From assembly GCA_021793135.1 (NCBI GenBank), contig JAJYTI010000039.1, positions 1 through 13,958 of the forward strand: a stretch of 13,958 nt of DNA, in the 5' to 3' direction. This DNA is from Bacteroidota bacterium. GTDB taxonomy: Bacteria > Bacteroidota > Bacteroidia > Flavobacteriales > Flavobacteriaceae. A model generated the notes under the pieces. That model was given only the letters and a program-made list of their open reading frames with translations. It ran no database searches and was not told the origin of the DNA. The position numbers and the translations under genes were made by a program. Positions 6,035 to 13,244 of the stretch are shown here, one piece after another. The first letter of the stretch is position 1; the number at the start of each line of letters is the position of its first letter.

Positions 6035-8286
6035 GATTTTTAGTTTTATTATCTTGTTTATTTTGTGTTGTGAGTTTAAAGGCGCAGGATACTATTAAAT
6101 CCATAGAAAACCCTTCAGGAGACCTTAAAGTTGGATTAGTACTAAGCGGAGGAGGAGCAAAAGGTTTTGCGCATATAGGGGTGCTTAAGGCGCTAGAAGA
6201 AAACGGTGTAAGAGTAGATTATATTGCAGGAACAAGTATGGGTGCTATTGTAGGAGGGTTATACGCTGCAGGGTATAATGCTACCGAACTAGACTCAATT
6301 ATAAATGGAACAGACTTTACCACTCTTATTCAAGACCTAATTCCTAGAAATGCCAAAACATTTTATGAGAAAGCAGAATCCGACAGATATGCAATTACAT
6401 TGCCATTTGATAAGTTTAAATTAGGATTTCCAAGTGGATTCTCTAGAGGGCAAAATGTATACAATTTGCTTTCTAGATTAACACAACATGTCAGTACTAT
6501 TGAAAATTTTTCAGATCTTCCTATTCCATTTTTATGTATTGCGACAGATATAGAAACTGCCGAAGAAGTGGTCTTAGAGTCTGGATCCTTAGCAAAAGCT
6601 ATTTCGGCTAGTGGAGCATTACCTTCTTTATTTAATCCAAAGATTATTGATGATAAACTCTTAATTGATGGAGGAGTAGTAAATAACTTTCCAATAGATA
6701 AAATAAGATCTAAAGTAGATATTGTTATCGGAGTAGATGTTCAAGACGATTTAAAAACAAAAGACGAACTAAATTCTATTATAGATGTACTTACGCAGTT
6801 AAGTAGCTTTACAACTACTCGTGGAATGGATAGTAAGAAGGAAAAAGTAGATGTTTATATGCATCCTGATATAAGTGATTATACTGTGATGTCTTTTGAT
6901 AAAAGTAAGGAGATTATTGCATCTGGGCAAAAGGCAGCTAATGAACAAAAAGAAATACTTCAAGAAATTGCTAAAAAGCAAAAGCCCTCTACTTTAAAAC
7001 ATGAAAAAATTGTTTTAAAAGATTCTATCAATATTCGAGAAATCCACGTAGATGGAATAAAAAATTATACTCGTTCTTACGTTATAGGAAAATTAAAAAT
7101 CGATTCTAAAGAAAAAGTAAGTTATAAGGATTTCGATTTAGGAGTATATAACCTATTAGCAACAAGAAATTTTGCAAGTATAGATTACGATCTTAAAGAG
7201 GTTGAGGATAATGAATATATCGTAAGTTTCCATCTTAGAGAAAGCCCAAATAAGCAATCTCTACGAATCGCCGCACATTACGATGATGTTTATAAAACAT
7301 CGGCTTTATTAAACTTAACTAGAAAACGATTAATTACGAATAATGATATTGCTTCATTTGACTTTATTGTAGGCGATAATCTTAGGTATCGTTTCGATTA
7401 CTATATCGATAAAGGAAAACATTGGAGTATAGGATTAAGTTCTAAATACGATAAGTCTAATGTAAATGCCGATGTAAGCTTAATGGATCGTGAGTTTGAT
7501 GAAATAGGAGAAACTCCAGGTATAAATAAGCTAACTATAACTCATAATATTTGGAGAAATAGACTCTATTTAGAAACGATATTTAAAAGAAGTTTTTTAA
7601 TTGGAATTGGAGCACAACACAAATGGTTACGAGTATATTCTGATACATTTGGTTTAGGTGGTGAGAAGGATTCTAAAACGACTTTCTATAGTTCAAACTT
7701 TTATAGCGCTATAGGGTATGTTATGTACGATACTTTCGATGATACTTTTTATCCAACACGCGGAATATTTCTTCGAGGAGATATGGAGCAATTGCTATAT
7801 GCTAATGGTCAGCGCCATGCAGAGAATGGATCCTTTAGTGTAATTCGTGGTCAAGCCTCAGGCGCTATGCCTATTGCAAATAACCTTACCTTAGTAAGTA
7901 GATTTGAAGCAGGTTTTGCATTAGGGCGACAAAGTACTCGATCCTTAGATTTTTTAGTTGGAGGATACGGGTATGGTACTAGCCAGAATATGATTCAAAT
8001 GCTCGGATATGCACCATTTAGCTTGCGAGGAGATACTTATCTACTTTTAAAAGCAGGATTAGATTTTGAATTCTTACCTAAAAATCACGTGAATATAGCG
8101 TACAATATTGCAAACGTAGGCGATGATTTATTTAAAAGCGGAGATTGGTATAGAAAAGTTCCATATTCTGGCTTTGCTGTAGGTTATGGAATGGAAACAT
8201 TCTTAGGTCCTATAGAAGTTAAGTACTCTTATTCTCCTGAGTTAAAAGTTTCTCAGTTTTATGTAGTAGTTGGATATCCGTTCTAA
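6031..8286 (+). CDS. Outer-membrane patatin-like phospholipase with POTRA domain and beta-barrel (type Vd-like)
   Basis: 751 residues with a signal peptide (about 1-18, predicted cut LKA/QD). The patatin domain (about 34-225) has oxyanion loop SGGGAKG (39-45), nucleophile Ser69 in GTSMG, and Asp213 in DGG, giving the complete Ser-Asp dyad of patatin lipases. A linker follows, then a POTRA-like module (about 334-405, INIREIHVDGIKNYTRSYVIGKLKI). The remaining roughly 345 residues look like a transmembrane beta-barrel: alternating aromatic strands, the YDTFDDTFYPTRGIFLRGD segment typical of the bacterial surface antigen (Omp85-like) family, and a terminal Phe. This order equals that of PlpD of Pseudomonas aeruginosa and FplA of Fusobacterium, type Vd autotransporters whose lipase domain reaches the cell surface. 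Phospholipase activity and surface location are inferred from the family. The ATG overlaps the uvrC stop (ATGA), so translation is probably coupled. Confidence 0.93.
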   Translation: MRFLVLLSCLFCVVSLKAQDTIKSIENPSGDLKVGLVLSGGGAKGFAHIGVLKALEENGVRVDYIAGTSMGAIVGGLYAAGYNATELDSIINGTDFTTLIQDLIPRNAKTFYEKAESDRYAITLPFDKFKLGFPSGFSRGQNVYNLLSRLTQHVSTIENFSDLPIPFLCIATDIETAEEVVLESGSLAKAISASGALPSLFNPKIIDDKLLIDGGVVNNFPIDKIRSKVDIVIGVDVQDDLKTKDELNSIIDVLTQLSSFTTTRGMDSKKEKVDVYMHPDISDYTVMSFDKSKEIIASGQKAANEQKEILQEIAKKQKPSTLKHEKIVLKDSINIREIHVDGIKNYTRSYVIGKLKIDSKEKVSYKDFDLGVYNLLATRNFASIDYDLKEVEDNEYIVSFHLRESPNKQSLRIAAHYDDVYKTSALLNLTRKRLITNNDIASFDFIVGDNLRYRFDYYIDKGKHWSIGLSSKYDKSNVNADVSLMDREFDEIGETPGINKLTITHNIWRNRLYLETIFKRSFLIGIGAQHKWLRVYSDTFGLGGEKDSKTTFYSSNFYSAIGYVMYDTFDDTFYPTRGIFLRGDMEQLLYANGQRHAENGSFSVIRGQASGAMPIANNLTLVSRFEAGFALGRQSTRSLDFLVGGYGYGTSQNMIQMLGYAPFSLRGDTYLLLKAGLDFEFLPKNHVNIAYNIANVGDDLFKSGDWYRKVPYSGFAVGYGMETFLGPIEVKYSYSPELKVSQFYVVVGYPF

Positions 8287-8290
8287 TAGA

Positions 8291-8312
8291 AATAAACGAA
8301 AAAACGTTTATT
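8291..8312 (+). terminator. Possible weak terminator hairpin after the patatin gene
   Basis: AATAAACG (8291-8298) pairs with CGTTTATT (8305-8312) around a loop of six A. It starts 5 bases after the patatin stop codon. The stem is AT-rich and is followed by a mixed T/G stretch (GTGTTTTGTG) rather than a clean T run, so termination may be incomplete. Confidence 0.45.
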
Positions 8313-8398
8313 GTGTTTTGTGTAAAAATATTTTCTAATAGGTTCAAATTTAGAGGGTATTTTAAGCTCTAGCCTTATGTTTTTTGACAAAAAAATCC

Positions 8399-8406
8399 GA
8401 TATTTG
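8399..8406 (+). promoter_or_regulatory. Possible -7 element ahead of the homogentisate dioxygenase gene
   Basis: GATATTTG differs by one base from TAnnTTTG and lies 17 bases before the ATG at 8424. No TTG is found 19 bases upstream; the nearest TTG (8384-8386) is only 12 bases away. The call is tentative, but some promoter is expected in this 137-bp gap. Confidence 0.3.
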
Positions 8407-8423
8407 GGAAAAACATAATAACT

Positions 8424-9593
8424 ATGCCGTTTTACCATAAATTAGGAAAGATACCTCCAAAGCGTCATACCCAGTTTCGTAAACCCGATGGCGGTTTATA
8501 TTATGAACAGCTTTTTGGGACTATAGGCTTTGATGGAATGTATAGTAATTTATATCATATACATAGACCTACACAAGTGAAAGCTATAGGAAATAGATAT
8601 TCAGTAGCTCCCGAAATTGCAGATGCTAATAATATACGATCTTTATTACTTAAAGGATTTGATTTGCCCCCAACTGATGATTTTCTCGAAAGCAGAAAAA
8701 TCATTCTTACAAATTCAGACTGCCATGTAGCACTTGCAGCACCAAAAAAATCCATGACTGATTATTTCTATAAGAATTCTGATTCCGATGAGGTGCTTTT
8801 TATCCATGAAGGAAGTGGAACTCTAAAAACACTTATGGGTAATATTTCTTTTAAATATGGAGATTACTTAGTAATACCAAGAGGAATTATTTATCAGATA
8901 GAATTTGATACAGAAGATAATCGTTTGCTAATTGTAGAAACTAAAGATCCAGTTTATACACCTAAGCGTTATAGAAATTGGTTTGGTCAATTGTTGGAGC
9001 ATTCGCCATACTGCGAACGAGATTTTCGTGCTCCTACAGAGTTAGTGCCACATGATGAAAAAGGTTCTTTTTTGATGAAAATCAAAAAAAAGGATGAGAT
9101 ATTAGAGCTAGAGTATGTTACTCATCCATTTGATGTTGTAGGTTATGACGGTTATAATTTTCCTTATGCCTTCTCAATACATGACTTCGAACCGATTACA
9201 GGGCGCATACATCAACCACCTCCAGTACATCAAACTTTCGAAACAGCAGGACTTGTGATTTGTAGTTTTGTACCTAGGCTTTACGATTATCATCCCGATG
9301 CAATTCCAGCACCATACAACCATAGTAATATAGACAGCGACGAAGTGTTGTATTATGTAGATGGTGATTTTATGAGCAGGAATAATATTAAAAAAGGACA
9401 TGTCACATTACACCCAGCTGGTATTCCACATGGACCACATCCAGGTGCTGCAGAAAGAAGTATTGGGAAAAAAGGAACCGAAGAGCTAGCGGTTATGGTA
9501 GATACTTTTAGGCCTTTAATGGTGACCAAAGAAGCAGAAAAGTTAGCAGACTCAGATTATTATAAATCTTGGTTAGAAGAGGAGGATAAATAA
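8424..9593 (+). CDS. hmgA: Homogentisate 1,2-dioxygenase, short Bacteroidota-type
   Basis: This Fe(II) cupin enzyme opens the ring of homogentisate to maleylacetoacetate in tyrosine and phenylalanine catabolism. The 389 residues are shorter than the roughly 430-445 of proteobacterial and human enzymes. Recognisable regions: an N-terminal cupin with SDEVLFIHEGSGTL (121-134), GDYLVIPRG (146-154), and the DVVGYDGYNFPYAFSIHDFEP segment (237-257) characteristic of the family. The C-terminal iron site has His300 (PYNHSN), Glu307 (SDEV) and His336 (PHGPHPG), corresponding to human His335, Glu341 and His371. The His-Glu spacing has one extra residue here (x6 instead of x5). The HPPD gene, which makes its substrate, lies 61 bp downstream on the same strand, and the product of the pair enters the fumarylacetoacetate branch. 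The downstream hydrolase (fumarylacetoacetase) is not in this window. The enzyme is expected to be cytosolic. Confidence 0.93.
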   Translation: MPFYHKLGKIPPKRHTQFRKPDGGLYYEQLFGTIGFDGMYSNLYHIHRPTQVKAIGNRYSVAPEIADANNIRSLLLKGFDLPPTDDFLESRKIILTNSDCHVALAAPKKSMTDYFYKNSDSDEVLFIHEGSGTLKTLMGNISFKYGDYLVIPRGIIYQIEFDTEDNRLLIVETKDPVYTPKRYRNWFGQLLEHSPYCERDFRAPTELVPHDEKGSFLMKIKKKDEILELEYVTHPFDVVGYDGYNFPYAFSIHDFEPITGRIHQPPPVHQTFETAGLVICSFVPRLYDYHPDAIPAPYNHSNIDSDEVLYYVDGDFMSRNNIKKGHVTLHPAGIPHGPHPGAAERSIGKKGTEELAVMVDTFRPLMVTKEAEKLADSDYYKSWLEEEDK

Positions 9594-9654
9594 AATTAAA
9601 CAACACGAGTTGAAGCTCGATTTATAAATCAACTTAAATTAATAATAAAAAATT

Positions 9655-10797
9655 ATGGCAGCAAAAGATAAAACTTCTTTGCAATTAGAGAAAGAAGTTG
9701 AAGATGCAAAGGATTTCCTACCTATTTTAGGAACAGACTATGTAGAGTTTTATGTAAGTAATGCAAAACAAGTTGCACATTACTATCAATCTGCTTGGGG
9801 TTTTCAACCAGTTGCATATAGAGGTTTAGAAACTGGTTGTAGAGACAAGGTTTCTTATGTCTTACAACAAGATAAAATTCGTTTTGTATTAACCAGTCCA
9901 TTAAATAAAGGTGGTTCTATCAACGAGCATATCGATTTGCATGGAGATGGAGTAAAAGTAATGGCGCTTTGGGTAGACGATGCTAAAAGTGCGTGGGAAG
10001 AAACTACAAAACGTGGTGCTAAATCTTATTTAGAGCCCGAGGTAATCGAAGATGAACATGGAAAAGTAGTTCGTTCAGGTATTTATACCTACGGAGAAAC
10101 AGTACATATCTTTATTGAACGTGCTGAATATAAAGGTCCTTTCCTACCAGGATATAAAGAATGGAATCCATCTTATAAGCCTGAGTCTACTGGGTTAAAA
10201 TATATAGACCACACTGTAGGAAATGTCGGCTGGGGTGAGATGAATAAATGGATAGAATTCTATAGAGATGTATTAGGATTTGGACAAATTATTTCATTTG
10301 ATGATAAAGATATCTCTACAGAATACTCAGCCCTTATGAGTAAAGTAATGGCAAATGGAAATGGAAGAATTAAATTTCCAATTAACGAGCCAGCAGAAGG
10401 AAAGAAAAAATCTCAAATTGAAGAGTATATCGAATTCTATAACGGTCCAGGAGTACAGCACTTAGCACTTGCAACAAACGATATTATCAAGACCGTTAGA
10501 GAGCTACAAAGCCGAGGTGTTGAATTCTTGACTATTCCTACTACTTACTACGATGATCTAATTGAAAGAGTTGGTCCAATTGATGAAGATGTAGAATCTT
10601 TAAAAGAACTGGGAATTTTAGTAGATGTAGATGATGAAGGTTATTTATTACAACTATTCACGAAACCATTAGGAGTAAGACCAACCATGTTTATCGAGAT
10701 TATTCAACGTAAAGGAGCTAAATCTTTTGGTAAAGGTACATTTAAGGCTCTTTTTGAAGCTATTGAAAGAGAACAAGAACTTCGAGGAACTTTGTAA
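9655..10797 (+). CDS. hppD: 4-hydroxyphenylpyruvate dioxygenase
   Basis: HPPD converts 4-hydroxyphenylpyruvate plus O2 to homogentisate and CO2, the second step of tyrosine breakdown. The 380 residues form two vicinal-oxygen-chelate (glyoxalase-like) halves: an N-terminal one (about 25-155, starting LGTDYVEFYVSNAKQVAHYY) and a C-terminal catalytic one (about 180-355). The Fe(II) triad is visible as His186 (YIDHTVGNV), His269 (GVQHLALAT) and Glu348 (MFIEIIQR). The C-terminal tail GAKSFGKGTFKALFEAIEREQ matches the conserved helix that gates the active site. Length and motifs are those of a full, active enzyme. It follows hmgA by 61 AT-rich bases with no promoter consensus or terminator between, so the two are probably one operon, and it is closed by a strong terminator. 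Confidence 0.96.
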   Translation: MAAKDKTSLQLEKEVEDAKDFLPILGTDYVEFYVSNAKQVAHYYQSAWGFQPVAYRGLETGCRDKVSYVLQQDKIRFVLTSPLNKGGSINEHIDLHGDGVKVMALWVDDAKSAWEETTKRGAKSYLEPEVIEDEHGKVVRSGIYTYGETVHIFIERAEYKGPFLPGYKEWNPSYKPESTGLKYIDHTVGNVGWGEMNKWIEFYRDVLGFGQIISFDDKDISTEYSALMSKVMANGNGRIKFPINEPAEGKKKSQIEEYIEFYNGPGVQHLALATNDIIKTVRELQSRGVEFLTIPTTYYDDLIERVGPIDEDVESLKELGILVDVDDEGYLLQLFTKPLGVRPTMFIEIIQRKGAKSFGKGTFKALFEAIEREQELRGTL

Positions 10798-10826
10798 TGA
10801 TTTAGTTAAATAGTTAATTCATTCAC

Positions 10827-10862
10827 AAAAAACCCTATCAAATTACGAGATAGGGTTTTTTT
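10827..10862 (+). terminator. Rho-independent terminator after hmgA-hppD
   Basis: ACCCTATC-type stem: CCCTATC at 10833-10839 pairs with GATAGGG at 10849-10855, loop 10840-10848. The six flanking A (10827-10832) can pair with the T run at 10856-10862, so the hairpin may terminate in both directions. Confidence 0.9.
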
Positions 10863-10866
10863 GTAT

Positions 10867-10874
10867 AATATTTG
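10867..10874 (+). promoter_or_regulatory. Possible -7 element ahead of the DUF3108 gene
   Basis: AATATTTG differs by one base from TAnnTTTG and lies 41 bases before the preferred ATG at 10916, just after the terminator of the previous operon. No TTG is present at the -33 spacing. Tentative. Confidence 0.3.
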
Positions 10875-10915
10875 ATAAAACTATTAACTGACATTAATTG
10901 CTAATTCAACAACAT

Positions 10916-11686
10916 ATGAGAAGATTACCATTTATAATATTCTTCCTATTTTCTCTGGCAAGCTTTGGTCAAAATTCAAATAAAGCTTTTGGTGATGGAG
11001 AGTATTTTCGTTTTAGAGTACATTATGGAATATTAACAGCTGGTTACGCAGAACTAAGTGTGAATGCAACCGAGTTAAATGGCCATTCAGTATATCATAT
11101 CGTAGGAGAAGGGAAAACCCGCGGTGTGTCTAGAGTGTTTTTTAAAGTAGATGATACTTATGAAACCTATATAGATAGAAAAACCGATCAACCCTATCGT
11201 TTTATTAGAGATATCTATGAAGGAGGATATACTAAAGACATAGTTATGGATTTTGATCATCGTAATTCAACAGTTTTAGTAAATGATAGAAAACATAATA
11301 CTGAGGAAATTTATAGTATAGAAAAACAAACACAAGATTTGTTATCAAGCTTTTATTATGCTAGAAACCAAATGGATGGTAAGACTTTAAAAGAAGGAGA
11401 TTTTATGGATATAAATCTTTTCTTTGATAAGGAGAACTATGCCATGAGGTTAAAATATTTAGGTAAAGAAGTTATTCGCACTCCTTTTGGTAAAGTGAAA
11501 ACCATGATATTTAGACCATATGTACAATCTGGAAGAGTTTTTAAAGAGAAAGAAAGTTTGACCGTTTGGATAAGTGACGATGAGAATAAAATACCATTAC
11601 TAATAAAAGCGGACTTAGCTGTAGGATCATTAAAAGCAACGTTGACAGAGTATAAGAATCTCAAAACAGAGCTTAAAATCGAATAA
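10916..11686 (+). CDS. Periplasmic DUF3108 domain protein
   Basis: I prefer the ATG at 10916 (256 residues) over an in-frame TTG at 10898, because the ATG places a clean signal peptide at the N terminus: MRRLPF, a hydrophobic stretch, then a cut near SFG/QN (about residue 18-19). The mature part begins with FGDGEYFRFRVHYGILTAGYAELSV, the family signature of DUF3108 (a GE-hydrophobic-x-V-x-YG-x-x-x-AG-x-A pattern), followed by an all-beta region with alternating strands to the C terminus (LKATLTEYKN). The molecular function of this family is not established as far as I know; it is found in the envelope of Gram-negative bacteria. The M23 lipoprotein gene follows after 131 bp on the same strand. 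Co-transcription is possible since no convincing terminator separates them. Confidence 0.85.
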   Translation: MRRLPFIIFFLFSLASFGQNSNKAFGDGEYFRFRVHYGILTAGYAELSVNATELNGHSVYHIVGEGKTRGVSRVFFKVDDTYETYIDRKTDQPYRFIRDIYEGGYTKDIVMDFDHRNSTVLVNDRKHNTEEIYSIEKQTQDLLSSFYYARNQMDGKTLKEGDFMDINLFFDKENYAMRLKYLGKEVIRTPFGKVKTMIFRPYVQSGRVFKEKESLTVWISDDENKIPLLIKADLAVGSLKATLTEYKNLKTELKIE

Positions 11687-11754
11687 TTTGCATAGAATAT
11701 GCGTTAAAGTTCATTTTTTAGCATTTGAAACTAGGCCATTAATCGATTTATTTA

Positions 11755-11762
11755 GATATTTG
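11755..11762 (+). promoter_or_regulatory. Possible -7 element ahead of the M23 peptidase gene
   Basis: GATATTTG, one base off TAnnTTTG, lies 55 bases before the preferred GTG start (11818). It shares the 10-mer GATATTTGGG with the region ahead of hmgA (8399-8408). No TTG at the expected -33 position. Tentative. Confidence 0.28.
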
Positions 11763-11817
11763 GGGGATAAAAGTCAGAATTACATTGTTTAACCCTTCAG
11801 GAAAGCTTATTATAATC

Positions 11818-13068
11818 GTGAGAAAACTTGGTTTATTAATATTTGTAGTACTCTTGCAAATATCCTGCGACACTACAAAAAAAGAGGATAAAACCTTAGC
11901 CAAAAATCAAAACACTGTTGAAGAAACAGAACAGAGGGAAGAAAAACCTCAAATAGAATATGGTTTTTTATTAGACGATTACGAAGTAATACGCGATACC
12001 ATACAATCTGGGGATACATTCGGTAAGATTTTAGATACTTATGGAATCTCTCAAGGTACTATTTTAGAAATAGCAAATAACTTCCAAGATAAATTCGATG
12101 TACGTAAAATAAGAGAAGGACGTCCTTATGTTATCTTACGTAACAAAGATGAAGCACAAACCGCAAAAGCTTTTATATACGAAAATGATAAAGTTGAGTT
12201 TACTATTATTGATTTTGAAGATAAAGTAAACGTAGAAAATAAAAAGAAGCCAATAACTATAAAAGAGCATGAAGCAGCTGGAGTAATCACAAGTTCATTA
12301 GCGAAGACTATGCAAGAGCAGAATTTAAGCCCGCTTATGACAGATCGATTATCAAACATTTATGCCTGGACTGTTAACTTCTTTAAATTGCAAGAAGGAG
12401 ATAAGTTTAAAGTTGTATATACTCAAAAATATATAAATGATACTATTCCTGTAGGTCTTGGAGAAATAAAAGCAGCTATTTTTGAACATGCTGGAAAACC
12501 GCTTTACTCCTTTAACTTCGCTTCGGAAAAAAACAGTGAAGTGTATGATTTCTTTGATGAAGAAGCAAATAATTTACGACGCGCTTTCCTTAAGGCTCCT
12601 GTAAAATATAGTAGAATATCTTCTCGGTATAATCTAAATAGACGTATTGCTTATTATGGTAATAAAGTACGTCCACATTTAGGAACAGATTTCGCAGCAC
12701 CTATTGGAACCCCAATTTTAGCTACTGCCGATGGAGTAGTAAGCGAATCTGCAATGCGTGGTGGAAATGGGAATTATGTTAAAATTAGACACAATTCTAC
12801 ATACGAAACGCAATACCTACATATGAAACAAAGAAATGTAAAAGTAGGAGATTATGTTCGACAAGGAGATGTAATTGGTTGGGTAGGTATGACAGGAAAC
12901 ACTAGTGGACCACACGTATGTTATAGATTCTGGAAAAATGGTAAACAAGTAGATCCATTCCAACAAGACTTACCTGCATCCGAACCTTTAGATGCGGAAT
13001 TCCATGAAGAGTATTTTGCATTTATTCAACCTTTAAAGGAAAGATTAGATAATATTCAATATAATTAA
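11818..13068 (+). CDS. M23-family (LytM-like) metallopeptidase lipoprotein with LysM-like N-domain
   Basis: The frame is open from TTG 11785, but the GTG at 11818 (416 residues) is the better start. It gives (V/M)RKLGLLIFVVLLQISC, a short basic end, a hydrophobic core and a lipobox-like LQISC with Cys17 as the lipidation site, so LspA at 972-1598 would process it. After a charged linker (18-48) comes a LysM-like stretch (about 55-107, IQSGDTFGKILDTYGIS) of the kind placed before M23 domains. The peptidase domain is about 278-380: His287 and Asp291 in HLGTD, His335 in YLHMK, and GPHVC with His366 and Cys368. M23 enzymes cut peptide cross-links in peptidoglycan. The usual HxH zinc/catalytic motif is HxC here, so activity is likely but not certain. 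It is closed by a terminator at 13089-13126. Confidence 0.9.
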   Translation: MRKLGLLIFVVLLQISCDTTKKEDKTLAKNQNTVEETEQREEKPQIEYGFLLDDYEVIRDTIQSGDTFGKILDTYGISQGTILEIANNFQDKFDVRKIREGRPYVILRNKDEAQTAKAFIYENDKVEFTIIDFEDKVNVENKKKPITIKEHEAAGVITSSLAKTMQEQNLSPLMTDRLSNIYAWTVNFFKLQEGDKFKVVYTQKYINDTIPVGLGEIKAAIFEHAGKPLYSFNFASEKNSEVYDFFDEEANNLRRAFLKAPVKYSRISSRYNLNRRIAYYGNKVRPHLGTDFAAPIGTPILATADGVVSESAMRGGNGNYVKIRHNSTYETQYLHMKQRNVKVGDYVRQGDVIGWVGMTGNTSGPHVCYRFWKNGKQVDPFQQDLPASEPLDAEFHEEYFAFIQPLKERLDNIQYN

Positions 13069-13088
13069 ATAATATAAAAGAAGAATTC

Positions 13089-13126
13089 AAAAGCGAGTCT
13101 CGTAATGATGCGATTCTCGCTTTTTT
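13089..13126 (+). terminator. Rho-independent terminator after the M23 gene
   Basis: AAAAGCGAG (13089-13097) pairs with CTCGCTTTT (13116-13124). After a two-base mismatch, TCG 13100-13102 pairs with CGA 13111-13113 around an 8-base loop. The T run covers 13121-13126. It begins 20 bases after the stop codon. Confidence 0.88.
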
Positions 13127-13181
13127 GTTTTTAAGATGACATAAAGCATTTGCATAATTTTATAATTTTCAAGTTGATTTT

Positions 13182-13203
13182 ATCTTTTCTTTAAAGAAAA
13201 GAT
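13182..13203. repeat. Perfect 22-bp palindrome in the TonB receptor promoter (operator-like)
   Basis: ATCTTTTCTTT (13182-13192) is followed directly by its exact reverse complement AAAGAAAAGAT (13193-13203). The palindrome ends one base before the -7 element at 13205 and fills the whole -33/-7 spacer. It is not followed by a T run, and a good terminator already exists at 13089-13126, so a protein-binding site is the more natural reading (inference). Confidence 0.6.
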
Positions 13204-13204
13204 G

Positions 13205-13212
13205 TATTTTTG
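13205..13212 (+). promoter_or_regulatory. -7 element of the TonB-dependent receptor gene
   Basis: TATTTTTG matches TAnnTTTG exactly, 32 bases before the ATG at 13245. The base triplet at the -33 spacing (13183-13185) is TCT instead of TTG and lies inside the palindrome, so the promoter may be weak or need an activator. The leader is A-rich with no Shine-Dalgarno sequence. Confidence 0.55.
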
Positions 13213-13244
13213 CCCTTGTATTACTAATTCAATCAAAATACACC

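Noticed and set aside
8384..8412. TTGACA at 8384-8389 upstream of hmgA as a sigma-70 -35 box.
   Set aside because: No TATAAT-like hexamer follows at 16-18 bases, and Bacteroidota do not use this promoter type.
9619..9630. 12-bp palindrome GATTTATAAATC between hmgA and hppD, within other weak inverted repeats (AGTTGA/TCAACT).
   Set aside because: Short and purely AT-rich in the core; such palindromes are common at this base composition. No T run or promoter motif is associated.
10898..10915. In-frame TTG start giving six more residues on the DUF3108 protein.
   Set aside because: The ATG at 10916 yields a clean signal peptide, while the extension adds polar residues (LIQQH) before it.
11690..11702. 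Small hairpin GCATA-GAA-TATGC just after the DUF3108 stop codon, with a T run at 11714-11719.
   Set aside because: A 5-bp stem with only two G-C pairs, and the T run begins 11 bases later, is not a credible terminator.
11785..11817. In-frame TTG start giving 11 more residues on the M23 protein.
   Set aside because: The GTG at 11818 gives a normal lipoprotein signal peptide starting with a basic n-region; the longer form puts a second hydrophobic patch ahead of it.
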